A stretch of DNA of 64,000 nucleotides from Bacillota bacterium (lineage in GTDB: Bacteria; Bacillota; Clostridia; Christensenellales; Aristaeellaceae): contig JAEWSC010000064.1 in NCBI GenBank assembly GCA_023398575.1, positions 62,001 through 126,000 of the forward strand, given 5' to 3'. The translations under genes and the position numbers were made by a program. Shown here piece after piece: positions 34,437 through 42,981 of the stretch; the first letter of the stretch is position 1; each line of letters starts with the position of its first letter. Under the pieces are notes generated by a model that was given only the letters and a program-made list of their open reading frames with translations, was not told where the DNA came from and did not search any database.

Positions 34437-34522
34437 TTGGATTCCTCCCTTAAGTGGTCTCCTTATATCCATATGCATGAAGCTTTTGATTTGCGCAGGC
34501 TAGTGTATAAATGCGTATAAGC

Positions 34523-34551
34523 AAAAATCCGGGGAGCCCTCCCGGATTTTT
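34523..34551 (-). terminator. Terminator of the MATE gene
   Basis: AAAAATCCGGG and CCCGGATTTTT form an 11-bp stem with a 7-base loop, 15 bases after the MATE stop on the minus strand; T-runs on both sides make it usable in either direction. Confidence 0.85.
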
Positions 34552-34566
34552 GTATGAATGTATTGA

Positions 34567-35946
34567 CTATGCTTGTGTAGCCGTTTCACGCGTTACGTTT
34601 TTTATCCATTTATTGCCGCGCAAACGAACAAAGGCGATGATCCACTTGAAACATTGGTCGATTCGCGTACACAAAAATACAATAGGCAGGGGTGCATGGA
34701 AAACGAATGCGGCCAGCGCGGTTGCCGGCAATACAATCAACCAACCGCAGATCATGTCAACTCGCATGACAAAATGGCTGTCTCCAGCGCCTCTGTTAAT
34801 GCCAATAAAGCAACTGGCATGGTAACTGGTACCAATGAGCGTTAGAGCAAGAATGGAGATCATTGCGGTGCTTAAGGAAAACACCTGCGGGTCCTTTGAA
34901 GAACCATAAAGTGATGTAAATGGCGACCCCAGCAGATAAACAATACCAGCCATTACAAGGCCAATGAAAAAGAACATAATCTGAATGGTTTTGGAATACT
35001 CTCGGGCTTTTCCATAGTCACCGGCACCCACAACCTTGCCAACAACAACACTGGCGCCGCTTGCCAGGGCAAAGGTAAACATGGTACCCAGATTAGCCAT
35101 AGAAGATGCAATTCCGTTCGCCACCATAAATGTAGAACCCATTTGGCCAATGATTGCTGCTTTTAACATACCAATCAAAGACCATTGCATATCGGTAAGC
35201 CCCACCGGTAAGCCGTATTTTATATAATCCTTGATAAGCCACATTTCTGTATGCAGAAGATTGCGTGGTTTTATGGCAATTGTTTTCTGCACTTTAAAAG
35301 TGTATTGCAAAACGATTATAAGTTCTACCAAACGGGCGGTAATGGTGGCGATAGCGGCACCTTTTACACCCAAGGCGGGCATGCCCAGCTTTCCGAAGAT
35401 TAGCACATAATTCAAGCAAACATTGGTTACTAATGATGCTGTGGATATATATAATGTTACCCTAACAACTTCAACAGCTCGGAGCATGCCCGTTAGTGCT
35501 GCCGTTACTGCGAAGGGAAGGTAGCTAAGACATGCAAGTGCCATATAATCAGCCGCAAGCTGAATTGTTGGCAACTCGTTAGGGCCGAACAAAAGGCTCA
35601 GCGCAGCCTTTGGAAAAATCAGGAGTAGGCTAACAAAGATGAGCGCAATCATAATGCATAGCATGGTAATAATTGAGAAGATCATTCGAATACGGTTGTA
35701 ATCGCGCTTACCCCAATACTGCGATATCAATACACCAGAACCGCCCACCAGCCCCATTAAGGTTGCGCTAAAAAACATGGTGATAGCATTGACCTGCGAT
35801 ACTGCAGCCTGCGCCAATTTCCCGTCAGCTAAACTGGAAACCATAATATCATCCGCTAACACAACCAATAAGGATATCATGGATTGAAAGGCAACAGGGA
35901 TGGCAATCTTAAAAATCGTGCGGTAAAACTGTTTATCACGAACCAT
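34567..35946 (-). CDS. MATE family efflux transporter
   Basis: A 459-residue protein with about twelve hydrophobic helices. The N-terminal segment IAIPVAFQSMISLLVVLADDIMV and QVNAITMFFSATLMGLVGGSGVLISQYWG is typical of the MATE/NorM family, which exchanges Na+ or H+ for cationic drugs. Substrate cannot be inferred. It stands alone between a terminator and a 125-base upstream gap that holds a 7-bp inverted repeat at 36035-36051. Confidence 0.92.
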   Translation of the reverse strand: MVRDKQFYRTIFKIAIPVAFQSMISLLVVLADDIMVSSLADGKLAQAAVSQVNAITMFFSATLMGLVGGSGVLISQYWGKRDYNRIRMIFSIITMLCIMIALIFVSLLLIFPKAALSLLFGPNELPTIQLAADYMALACLSYLPFAVTAALTGMLRAVEVVRVTLYISTASLVTNVCLNYVLIFGKLGMPALGVKGAAIATITARLVELIIVLQYTFKVQKTIAIKPRNLLHTEMWLIKDYIKYGLPVGLTDMQWSLIGMLKAAIIGQMGSTFMVANGIASSMANLGTMFTFALASGASVVVGKVVGAGDYGKAREYSKTIQIMFFFIGLVMAGIVYLLGSPFTSLYGSSKDPQVFSLSTAMISILALTLIGTSYHASCFIGINRGAGDSHFVMRVDMICGWLIVLPATALAAFVFHAPLPIVFLCTRIDQCFKWIIAFVRLRGNKWIKNVTRETATQA

Positions 35947-36034
35947 GCAGACATTTCCTCTCTTGAATGTGCCGGTATATTGTTGTTGATGAGTATACCA
36001 TATTTTTTAATGTAACAGAGAAGGTTGGCTAAAA

Positions 36035-36051
36035 TATTTGGAATCCAAATA
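36035..36051. promoter_or_regulatory. TATTTGG-AAT-CCAAATA inverted repeat
   Basis: A perfect 7-bp inverted repeat with a 3-base centre lies between the MATE start and the HExxH gene's stop. It could be an operator for the MATE gene. No regulator is adjacent. Confidence 0.35.
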
Positions 36052-36071
36052 GTATAGAACATCTATATCTG

Positions 36072-36854
36072 CTACCCGAAGTATGAAGAAAACAATGATC
36101 TGTTATCAATGAGAAAGTGATACCCTTCCTGCATGAATCCGGTTATGGGAAGTCGGTTGTACATGCTTCGAAACAATGCTATCAATGATTGTTCACCTGA
36201 AAAAATCTCATAGAATTCTGCATAAGCAGGATGTTCTGCTTGATATGAATCAAATATCATACAGTTAAGGCGGGGGTCTGACAGAATCGCATCGATAGCC
36301 AATTCACTGAATATCCATGGCAGATGCGGTTGCTCATAAAACTCAGGCGAGTCATTGAAAAGCTTGTTCCACGTGTCGAACCATATAAAATGCGTGATCT
36401 CATGGATGGCTACATAAAGCGAGCCCTCCGCGCTATATTGATGGAAGATGTCAAACGAATGATCATTGAGGAATCTAGGGCAAATAGGGCAGAGGGTGAC
36501 ACGTGCTTTCATGTCATCAAATTGATTGGCTATATTAACTTGGAATATGTCACCAAGAGCATCCTCTATTCTGTTGCTGTGGGTATCCCACATACGCTGA
36601 TAAGTCAGTGCCTTTTCTATAAACTTTGGTCTGTTTGTGTCATAGATAAACCGAAGTCGGTCTGCGCAGTATTTGTTTAGTTTTGTTTGGGATAAAAGTC
36701 TAATTTCATCCTCGCAAATATTTGGATACAATGCAAAAATTGCATTGCCCATGCTTGAAAACGTATCGCCCTGCAGCGGTTTGATGAATGTAAGGAATTC
36801 GGCAATTTGACTTGCTGAATATGACAAATCAGGCACAGAATAAGTTAGCTTCAT
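36072..36854 (-). CDS. Putative zinc metallopeptidase (HExxH), unknown family
   Basis: A 260-residue protein with VAIHEITHFIWFDTWNKLF near residue 148, an HExxH zinc motif in a hydrophobic helix, and a downstream FSELAIDAIL helix that could give the third ligand (Glu). That pattern fits gluzincin-type peptidases, but I do not recognise the family. No signal peptide or membrane helix. ATG 36854 follows GAAGGAG. It lies 31 bases after a GNAT acetyltransferase gene on the same strand, so they share a promoter at 37412-37440. Confidence 0.6.
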   Translation of the reverse strand: MKLTYSVPDLSYSASQIAEFLTFIKPLQGDTFSSMGNAIFALYPNICEDEIRLLSQTKLNKYCADRLRFIYDTNRPKFIEKALTYQRMWDTHSNRIEDALGDIFQVNIANQFDDMKARVTLCPICPRFLNDHSFDIFHQYSAEGSLYVAIHEITHFIWFDTWNKLFNDSPEFYEQPHLPWIFSELAIDAILSDPRLNCMIFDSYQAEHPAYAEFYEIFSGEQSLIALFRSMYNRLPITGFMQEGYHFLIDNRSLFSSYFG

Positions 36855-36885
36855 CTGATTCTCCTTCTGATATGAAATGTGCACA

Positions 36886-37362
36886 TCATTTTTCGTTTCG
36901 GATCGCAATCAGCTTTTTCTCAAAGCACACTGCTTCAGGCCTTCCTATATATCTGCCGAAGTTGGGTATTATCTGATATCCGTTTTTCAGATAAAAGTCA
37001 ACTGCCTTTTGATTTATCTTACGCGTTTCCAGCCATATCGTATCGTATTCCATGGCCACCGCCTGTTTCTCCAGGTAGCATAGCATTTGCCTTCCAAGCC
37101 CAGATGACTTTTCCTGAGCATACATCCGCTTAATCTCGGCAATACTGCCCTCTAGAAGCCGTAAAGCGCCGCAGCCAACCGGCAATCCCTTTTCGTTCCT
37201 TGCAAGAACAAAAATTGAACGTGGGGCACATACTTCATCTATATGAAAAGAGCCTTCTCCGCTATCGCCTGTTATGGCCTGTAAGCATTGGGATAATTCC
37301 TTCAGCATGATGGATGCATCAAGGGAGTGCGGATCCTCAGGAGCAATTTCTATCCTTCTCAT
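36886..37362 (-). CDS. GNAT family N-acetyltransferase
   Basis: A 158-residue acetyltransferase: VGCGALRLLEGSIAEIKRMY is strand 4 and SGLGRQMLCYLEKQA the acetyl-CoA loop (R/Q-x-x-G-x-G/A type), followed by IWLETRKINQKAVDFYLKNG. Substrate unknown. ATG 37362 is spaced correctly from GAAGAGGTG, whereas ATG 37371 is too close. First gene of a two-gene unit with the HExxH protein. Confidence 0.85.
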   Translation of the reverse strand: MRRIEIAPEDPHSLDASIMLKELSQCLQAITGDSGEGSFHIDEVCAPRSIFVLARNEKGLPVGCGALRLLEGSIAEIKRMYAQEKSSGLGRQMLCYLEKQAVAMEYDTIWLETRKINQKAVDFYLKNGYQIIPNFGRYIGRPEAVCFEKKLIAIRNEK

Positions 37363-37411
37363 CACATTCACCTCTTCTACAAATCAATTCATACTACTGG
37401 TTTTTTGTGTT

Positions 37412-37440
37412 ATTATATTGAGATGGCTTCGATTTTACAA
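37412..37440 (-). promoter_or_regulatory. Promoter of the GNAT-HExxH unit
   Basis: On the minus strand TTGTAA, a 17-base spacer and TATAAT lie about 50 bases before the GNAT start. Confidence 0.65.
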
Positions 37441-37655
37441 GATCAACAGATTCTGAAAGCAAATCGAAAGACATGATGTTGATCACCTCACAAGTCATGA
37501 TTTTCAGGCATAAAATAGAACAGCCTCATTTGGAGGTTTACCTGGCCAGAATGCGTGGCGATGAACCGCATTTTGACGCTTAATTGCCGATGCCTCCTCT
37601 TTTGTAAGCACCTGTCACCAAATAAGTGATCTCACTAAGGAAGGATAATGTACGG

Positions 37656-38690
37656 ATGGATGCGCAAAATTTCCTGAGCCTTAAAGGCTCTATGATGTTG
37701 GATAAAAGGGATGAATATCTAAAGCAAATTGTAAAGTCGGCAGCTTCCACAGGCACAGATTCGGAGGATGAATACGCAGTTGCCACATATGCCAGATGCC
37801 ACGGACATCCCTTGGCGTATATTTGTATTTTTTCCTCTAACTATGTATCCGTTGTTGATCTTATTCAAGGCAGAAGGCTATTTGACATTACCGTTGGATT
37901 AAGCCCACTGGGAATAGATATCAGCAGAAAAAACAGCAGGGCATATGTTACTAACTTCTCAGCCAATTCCGTATCAGTCATTGATCTCATTGCCAACGCA
38001 GTATCTGATACGGTTATAGTAGGGACTCTGCCGGCTGGCATCAAAGTGTCACCAGATGGCAGATATCTGTATGTTGTGCATTATGGGGAGCCAAACGTAT
38101 ATGTACTGGACGCATATACACTTCAAAAAGTCGTGGAGATTCCATTGCCGTCACCGGGCTTTCAAATTGATATCACCAAGGACGGGGCATTCGCTTATGT
38201 CACGCTTCGCTCTGCTGGCCAGGTTGCGGTGATTGATCTTCATGTCAATCTTGTTGTAAAGATTATTAGTACGGATGCAGGTGCAGAATGCGTGGTCTTT
38301 GATCAGACAAACCGCCTGGCCTATGTATCCAATGAAGATGCTAACACGGTTACGCCGATCAATGTACAGCTTGCTCAGGCTGCTTTTCCCAATATACCCA
38401 CATCACCTGGCCCTGTTGGCATGGTATTGACTCATTATGGGCAAACGCTTTATATAGCAAACCGGCTTGCGCAAACTGTATCAGTATTTGATGTCTTTAG
38501 CCGTACGGAGCAGCTTACAATCAATGTAGGAGATGGACCATACGGTTTAGCAATTACAACAAATGAGCAAATAATTGCCGTTACCAATACTTTTGAGGAC
38601 ACTGTTTCTTTGATTAATGCACGGGAAAACAGAGTGTATGCAACGGTAACAGTAGGTTATGCACCTGCATTTTTATCGATTCTATCATAG
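37656..38690 (+). CDS. YVTN/YncE-type beta-propeller protein
   Basis: A 344-residue protein of about seven repeats built on IDL/VIDL strands followed by an xVxVG-type turn: VSVVDLIQGRRLFDITVG, VSVIDLIANAVSDTVIVG, VAVIDLHVNLVVKII and VSVFDVFSRTEQLTINVG. This is the 40-residue YVTN family. An N-terminal polar extension of about 55 residues precedes the propeller; there is no signal peptide. Function unknown; such proteins bind ligands or surfaces. ATG 37656 is chosen with AAGGAAGG twelve bases upstream. A terminator follows. Confidence 0.82.
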   Translation: MDAQNFLSLKGSMMLDKRDEYLKQIVKSAASTGTDSEDEYAVATYARCHGHPLAYICIFSSNYVSVVDLIQGRRLFDITVGLSPLGIDISRKNSRAYVTNFSANSVSVIDLIANAVSDTVIVGTLPAGIKVSPDGRYLYVVHYGEPNVYVLDAYTLQKVVEIPLPSPGFQIDITKDGAFAYVTLRSAGQVAVIDLHVNLVVKIISTDAGAECVVFDQTNRLAYVSNEDANTVTPINVQLAQAAFPNIPTSPGPVGMVLTHYGQTLYIANRLAQTVSVFDVFSRTEQLTINVGDGPYGLAITTNEQIIAVTNTFEDTVSLINARENRVYATVTVGYAPAFLSILS

Positions 38691-38728
38691 ACGCCTGCAA
38701 TAAGTCAGACGATAGAACGGTAAGCTGG

Positions 38729-38763
38729 CCCTCCTGCTGAAAAAAGCTTCGCAGGAGGGTTTT
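38729..38763 (+). terminator. Terminator after the YVTN gene
   Basis: CCCTCCTGC (38729-38737) pairs with GCAGGAGGG (38751-38759) around a 13-base A-rich loop and runs into TTTT. Confidence 0.9.
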
Positions 38764-39217
38764 GTAATATGCATTAAAGACTTGCAGTTGGCAGTTATAT
38801 GCATGGTATATATGATCTTATTAAACATATTTATATATGATAAAACATATTTTACAATGTCAACATGATTCATTAAATCAAGATTTATACCATGAAATGT
38901 GGTATTCAAAAAGGCTTTATATGCTGTACAATTAGATTATAGTTTAATTGCATGACTTTGAGATATAGCCGTATGCGATGAATAAATTTAGAAATGGAGG
39001 ATTTGTGCTAAGTCTTTGGGAAATCCGTCATGATTATTGCATTTGCTGATTTTTACGCATACGTGGCATGAGGCTGCGCATTTTTGCTGATCGTCGATAA
39101 TCAGCTTAGACATGTTCATTAATAAGGTTATGCACATATGCATCGTGCAGATACTCGGCAATATTTTGTTCATCATGCGTACGGAAGATGATGAACTGTA
39201 CGAAAGGGTGTTTTAAC
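38764..39217 (+). other. 454-base AT-rich gap before the chemoreceptor gene
   Basis: I find no supported gene here. It is AT-rich to about 38990, then more mixed, and includes short stop-rich frames only. I looked for a c-di-GMP riboswitch, which often precedes chemoreceptor genes in Clostridia, and saw no match. It probably holds the receptor promoter; a weak GCCGTATG at 38968 resembles a flagellar-sigma -10 but has no partner -35. Confidence 0.4.
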
Positions 39218-40909
39218 ATGAACAATCTCAAAATCAGCAGCAAACTGATTGCTGGTTTCGGCATTATTTTTCTACTTCTCATTATTTCATCAATAATATC
39301 CATTGTCAGCATATCCAATGTATCAAAACAAACAAACATCTATTCTAGTTTCACAGTTCCAAATACCAACAGCAGTTGGCAGATGAGAAATGATATGGCA
39401 GGCGTCAGGCTGCAGCTTGTATCCGTACTTGCCGAAAAAGATGTGAAAAAAGTAAAGGCCCTTTTGGAAAAGGCCGGTGAAAATTCTAAGCGTATTGACG
39501 ATACGCTTGCTGCATATGAAATGAATCAAAGAAATGGCGCCAGCAAGGACGATATAGAAAAAGCTAAATCATTGCTGGCTGAGGCAAACACCGTCCGCAC
39601 CAAATTTGCTGAACATATGTCCTCCGCGACTGGCGGACGCATGTTGGGCGATGAGCTTTATAAAAAGCAGCTGATACCATTGTTGGATGAGGTGGAAGGC
39701 ATTTTGATCAAGCTTTCCGGCAACGAAGCGGATGACGCAAATAATGTTGCAGTAGAAACAGCTATAGCATCAAACCTCGATCAAGTAATTCTCATGATTG
39801 TGGTAGCAGTCTCGCTATTGATTACCATCTTCATAACCATTGCTATACGAAAATCCATCCTAAAGCCGATTCGTGAGATTGAAAGCGTATATGACCAGAT
39901 GGCTAACGGAAATATGCAGGTACAAATTGCATACGATAGTAGTGATGAGCTTGGAAGCATGGCAAAAAATATCCGCAAGACAAATACCCGTCTTGCTGCC
40001 TACATACAGGACATTTCCCAAAAACTTCGTTTAATGTCTCAAGGAGATATGCGGATATCGGTCGATATGGACTATATTGGCGATTTCTCCGCTATTAAGG
40101 CGGCCATGGAGAATACTGCATCAGCGCTGAATGAAACGCTACATAACATTCATATTGCGGCAGAACAGGTAAGCATTGGCGCAGCCCAGGTTGCATCAGG
40201 AGCTCAAGCGTTGGCTGCCGGATCTACTGAACAGGCTTCGACGGTTGAAGTTCTAAGCAACTCCGTTACGAAAATCGCCGAGCAAGCTTCGGAAAACGCT
40301 TCCAATGTGAAGCTGGCAACCCAATATGTTCAGCAGGCCAGTGATGGCATTGATTTGAGCAACAGGCACATGGGCCAGTTATCAGAGACGATGGCTAATA
40401 TCGGTGCGGCTTCGATACAGATTGGCAACATTACAAAGGTGATTGAGGATATTGCTTTCCAGACGAATATACTCGCATTGAATGCTGCTATCGAGGCTGC
40501 CCGTGCTGGCAATGCTGGGAAAGGATTTGCCGTCGTTGCGGATGAAGTACGCAACCTGGCGGCGAAATCTGCAGAGGCTGCTAAACAAACCGCAGAACTG
40601 ATCGCAAGGTCAACCAGCACAATGAATGACGGAACAAGAATTGCGTGCAAGACTGCTGAAATTTTACAGGATGTTCAGGAAAAAGCCAGGAAGGTTGATG
40701 AAAGCATCATCAGGATTGCGCAGGCATCCAATGATCAGGACGTGGCGATAGACCAAGTGAAGCAGGGACTGATCCAGGTATCGTCTATCGTCCAGACAAA
40801 CGCTGCCACGGCTGAGCAGAATTCTGCTACCAGTGAACAAATGTCCACGCAGGCCGTATCTCTGCGGGAGGAAGTCAAAAGGTTCAGACTGGATACTGAT
40901 TCCGAATAG
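39218..40909 (+). CDS. Methyl-accepting chemotaxis protein
   Basis: A 563-residue receptor: membrane helix at about 10-34, a mostly helical external domain (about 35-185, four-helix-bundle type), second helix at about 188-210, HAMP region, and a cytoplasmic signalling domain with the conserved hairpin FQTNILALNAAIEAARAGNA. ATG 39218 follows GAAAGGG; ten codons upstream are excluded. The ligand is unknown. It implies a chemotaxis system and flagella elsewhere in the genome. Next gene has a flagellar-type promoter. Confidence 0.95.
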   Translation: MNNLKISSKLIAGFGIIFLLLIISSIISIVSISNVSKQTNIYSSFTVPNTNSSWQMRNDMAGVRLQLVSVLAEKDVKKVKALLEKAGENSKRIDDTLAAYEMNQRNGASKDDIEKAKSLLAEANTVRTKFAEHMSSATGGRMLGDELYKKQLIPLLDEVEGILIKLSGNEADDANNVAVETAIASNLDQVILMIVVAVSLLITIFITIAIRKSILKPIREIESVYDQMANGNMQVQIAYDSSDELGSMAKNIRKTNTRLAAYIQDISQKLRLMSQGDMRISVDMDYIGDFSAIKAAMENTASALNETLHNIHIAAEQVSIGAAQVASGAQALAAGSTEQASTVEVLSNSVTKIAEQASENASNVKLATQYVQQASDGIDLSNRHMGQLSETMANIGAASIQIGNITKVIEDIAFQTNILALNAAIEAARAGNAGKGFAVVADEVRNLAAKSAEAAKQTAELIARSTSTMNDGTRIACKTAEILQDVQEKARKVDESIIRIAQASNDQDVAIDQVKQGLIQVSSIVQTNAATAEQNSATSEQMSTQAVSLREEVKRFRLDTDSE

Positions 40910-41001
40910 AGGCCTTCCCGGATTATGGATGAATAAGTGAGACACAAGTGCATGCGCTGTATCAATGACAAAATTATTTTCCTAAGATGGTTGCTTTTGT
41001 G

Positions 41002-41027
41002 CAAATATCGCACTTTACTGCCGATAT
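41002..41027 (+). promoter_or_regulatory. Flagellar sigma (SigD/FliA-type) promoter
   Basis: CAAA (41002-41005), 14 bases and GCCGATAT (41020-41027). The -10 is a perfect match to the SigD consensus GCCGATAT and the -35 differs from TAAA by one base. It lies 36 bases before the next gene. Confidence 0.75.
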
Positions 41028-41063
41028 ATAGATTGGGTGTTAAAATGGAAGGAAGCGATTTGT

Positions 41064-41396
41064 GTGAGTATTTCACCCATAAACTCATCAAGTGCATCCA
41101 TCGTATCACGATATAATGATTTGTCGACCAGCAGCGAAGTTATTCAACTAAACAGAAAGGTCAGCGATCTAAAGGCGAAGATTGAGGATGTTTCGAAAAT
41201 TGAAAGCCATGCTGACGAAAAAACAAGGCAAGAAACCATATCCGCGCTACAATCACAGTCAAGGCGGGATCAAGTGCGTCTGACCCAAATGAAGGGCGAG
41301 GAGACAGGAACAAGCTCACGCCAGCAGTTGGATGCCCTGAATAGATACAGCGCCGTTGGTGGCTTAACAAGCCACATGCTGGATATCATTGCGTGA
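41064..41396 (+). CDS. Small coiled-coil protein, FlxA-like
   Basis: A 110-residue Ser-rich protein with a helical, charged middle (LNRKVSDLKAKIEDVSK and RRDQVRLTQMKGEE), consistent with a coiled coil. The Ser-rich start followed by a single coiled coil resembles FlxA-like proteins, a FliA-dependent family of unknown function, but similarity by eye is weak. The GTG start follows GGAAGGAAG. The strong SigD-type promoter upstream supports a flagellar or chemotaxis role. A terminator follows. Confidence 0.6.
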   Translation: MSISPINSSSASIVSRYNDLSTSSEVIQLNRKVSDLKAKIEDVSKIESHADEKTRQETISALQSQSRRDQVRLTQMKGEETGTSSRQQLDALNRYSAVGGLTSHMLDIIA

Positions 41397-41430
41397 TTCT
41401 GCTGCGAATGATTTAGGTTTTATTAGCTAT

Positions 41431-41473
41431 ACCCGCATGTAAAGGCTGAAAGGCTTTGCGTGCGGGTTCTTTT
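41431..41473 (+). terminator. Terminator after the FlxA-like gene
   Basis: ACCCGCATG pairs with CGTGCGGGT (one G-U), with an inner AAAG/CTTT stem, followed by TCTTTTAT. Confidence 0.8.
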
Positions 41474-41500
41474 ATGTGTTTATTGTTCAATGGATATAAT

Positions 41501-41526
41501 AAAAAACCCCTGAACATCAGGAGTTT
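41501..41526 (-). terminator. Terminator of the tRNA-Ala gene
   Basis: On the minus strand CTCCTGA and TCAGGGG form a 7-bp stem with loop TGT, followed by TTTTTTA, directly after the tRNA 3' end. Confidence 0.85.
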
Positions 41527-41528
41527 TC

Positions 41529-41604
41529 TGGTGGAGCATAGGGGATTCGAACCCCTGACCTCAACGATGCGAACGTTGCGCGCTACCAACTGTGCTAATG
41601 CCCC
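41529..41604 (-). tRNA. tRNA-Ala (anticodon CGC)
   Basis: A complete 76-base cloverleaf on the minus strand with encoded CCA. The acceptor stem GGGGCAT/ATGCTCC contains a G3-U70 wobble, the identity element for alanine. The anticodon stem CAACG/CGTTG encloses TTCGCAT, giving anticodon CGC, which reads GCG. The T arm holds GGTTCGAATC. It is a single gene, not in a cluster. A possible -35 TTGACA lies at 41707-41712 but its -10 is poor. Confidence 0.96.
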
Positions 41605-41808
41605 ATATGTACTTAGCTGACAAACGCCTCAAGACCATATACGAGGAACACCGACCTTGCGAGAAACGGCACTTTATCACTGGGCGCTATGGCCAGCACA
41701 AGCGCATGTCAACCACGCGTTTTATCATATCATGGCATTTGGGGAAATTCAAGGGGCTTCTTTTGAAAAAAAGGCGATTTTGCGAATTTTTTTCTGCCAT
41801 CGTTTTGG

Positions 41809-41838
41809 TTGACAGCTTTTACAAAATACCCTTATAAT
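41809..41838 (+). promoter_or_regulatory. Promoter of mtnN
   Basis: TTGACA (41809-41814) and TATAAT (41833-41838), both consensus, with an 18-base spacer. The gene starts 32 bases downstream. Confidence 0.8.
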
Positions 41839-41869
41839 GAAAAAAACATTGCAGCGGAGGAAGCCAATC

Positions 41870-42559
41870 ATGCTAGGTTTAATCAGTGCCATGACAGTGG
41901 AAATGGAACTATTGGCAGCGGCGCTTGAAAATGGTTCTGAGCAGTATGTCGGCGGCGTAAGATATTTGACCGGTTCATTGTGGGGCCGTGATGTAGTTTT
42001 ATCTGTTTGTGGGCCGGGAAAGGTAAATGCTGCGCTGTGCACGCAGGCGATGATTCTTCACTATAGGCCGGAAGCCATCTTGAATTTGGGTGTAGCCGGT
42101 TCTCTGAGCGACCTGATTTCTATTGGAGATGTGGTTGTAGGTACCTTTGCTGTGCAGCACGATATGGATACTACACCCCTTGGCGATCCACCCGGGCTGA
42201 TTTCAGGCATTAACATGCTGCGTCTTCCGCTGAGTGAATCTCTTCAAAAAAAATTGTTATCCGCATTGGAATCCATTCCTGACATTAAGGGCTTTTGTGG
42301 CGGAATTGCGACGGGGGATCAGTTTTTACATGATGCTTTACGCCGTGAAAAGGTCCGCCACCAGTATGATGTGTTGTGTTGTGAAATGGAAGGCGGAGCC
42401 GTAGCCCACGTATGTTATGTAAACGGTGTTCCATGTGCAATTATTAGAGCTATTTCCGACAATGCGGATGGGAGCTCGAATATGGATTATCCCAAATTTG
42501 TGAAATTTGCCGCTGAAAACTCGGTCCGTCTGGTGAAACGATTTTTGCAGGACATATAA
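41870..42559 (+). CDS. mtnN: 5'-methylthioadenosine/S-adenosylhomocysteine nucleosidase
   Basis: A 229-residue nucleosidase that cleaves adenine from methylthioadenosine and S-adenosylhomocysteine. The N-terminal LGLISAMTVEMELL holds the catalytic Glu, LNLGVAGSLS the glycine loop, CEMEGGAVAHV the purine/ribose site and ISDNADG the catalytic Asp. Start ATG 41870 follows CGGAGGA; an earlier ATG at 41837 overlaps the -10 box and cannot be used. Confidence 0.95.
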   Translation: MLGLISAMTVEMELLAAALENGSEQYVGGVRYLTGSLWGRDVVLSVCGPGKVNAALCTQAMILHYRPEAILNLGVAGSLSDLISIGDVVVGTFAVQHDMDTTPLGDPPGLISGINMLRLPLSESLQKKLLSALESIPDIKGFCGGIATGDQFLHDALRREKVRHQYDVLCCEMEGGAVAHVCYVNGVPCAIIRAISDNADGSSNMDYPKFVKFAAENSVRLVKRFLQDI

Positions 42560-42571
42560 AACCCGGCTGAT

Positions 42572-42600
42572 TTGATTTTTCCAGCATTTTATTGTATACT
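42572..42600 (+). promoter_or_regulatory. Promoter of darA-holB-ricT
   Basis: TTGATT (42572-42577), a 17-base spacer and TATACT (42595-42600) lie 48 bases before darA. Confidence 0.7.
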
Positions 42601-42648
42601 AAATGCAAGACAGCTAAATGTCTATATGATTTGAAAGGAGGTAGTTTC

Positions 42649-42978
42649 ATGAAACTGATTGTGGCCATTGTACAGGATGAGGATGCTTCCCGGTTGATCA
42701 GCCAATTGATGAATGATGGTTTTGGCGTGACGAAGCTGGCGACCACCGGCGGATTTTTGAGGGCGGGGAATACAACGCTTCTAGTAGGTGTAGAAGATGA
42801 TCGGTTTGATGCGGCAATGGCTGTTATTGAAAAGGTTTGCAAAAGCCGCAAGCAAATTGCCACATCACCTACCTCTATGGCCGGGGTATCCGGCGTATAT
42901 TCGCCTTATCCCATCGAGGTCATGGTGGGAGGCGCAACCATCTTTGTGCTGACAGTGGATCAATTTGTCAAGCTATAA
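42649..42978 (+). CDS. darA: DarA, PII-like cyclic-di-AMP receptor
   Basis: A 109-residue PII-like protein (YaaQ/PstA). MKLIVAIVQDEDASRLISQL, then FGVTKLATTGGFLRAGNTTLL, forms the c-di-AMP binding loop, and GGATIFVLTVDQF ends it. DarA binds c-di-AMP; its output is not well known. The AAGGAGG site supports ATG 42649. The order darA-holB-ricT matches Bacillus, except that tmk and yaaR are missing here. Confidence 0.93.
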   Translation: MKLIVAIVQDEDASRLISQLMNDGFGVTKLATTGGFLRAGNTTLLVGVEDDRFDAAMAVIEKVCKSRKQIATSPTSMAGVSGVYSPYPIEVMVGGATIFVLTVDQFVKL

Positions 42979-42981
42979 GGG

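Noticed and set aside
37476..37583. 35-codon frame between the GNAT promoter and the YVTN gene
   Set aside because: No convincing ribosome site and no known motif; not enough to call a gene.
38764..39217. Possible c-di-GMP riboswitch before the chemoreceptor
   Set aside because: None of the conserved GEMM core sequences are present.
41707..41736. TTGACA on the minus strand as tRNA-Ala promoter
   Set aside because: The matching -10 (TAGCGC) is poor and the leader would be about 100 bases; kept only as a remark.
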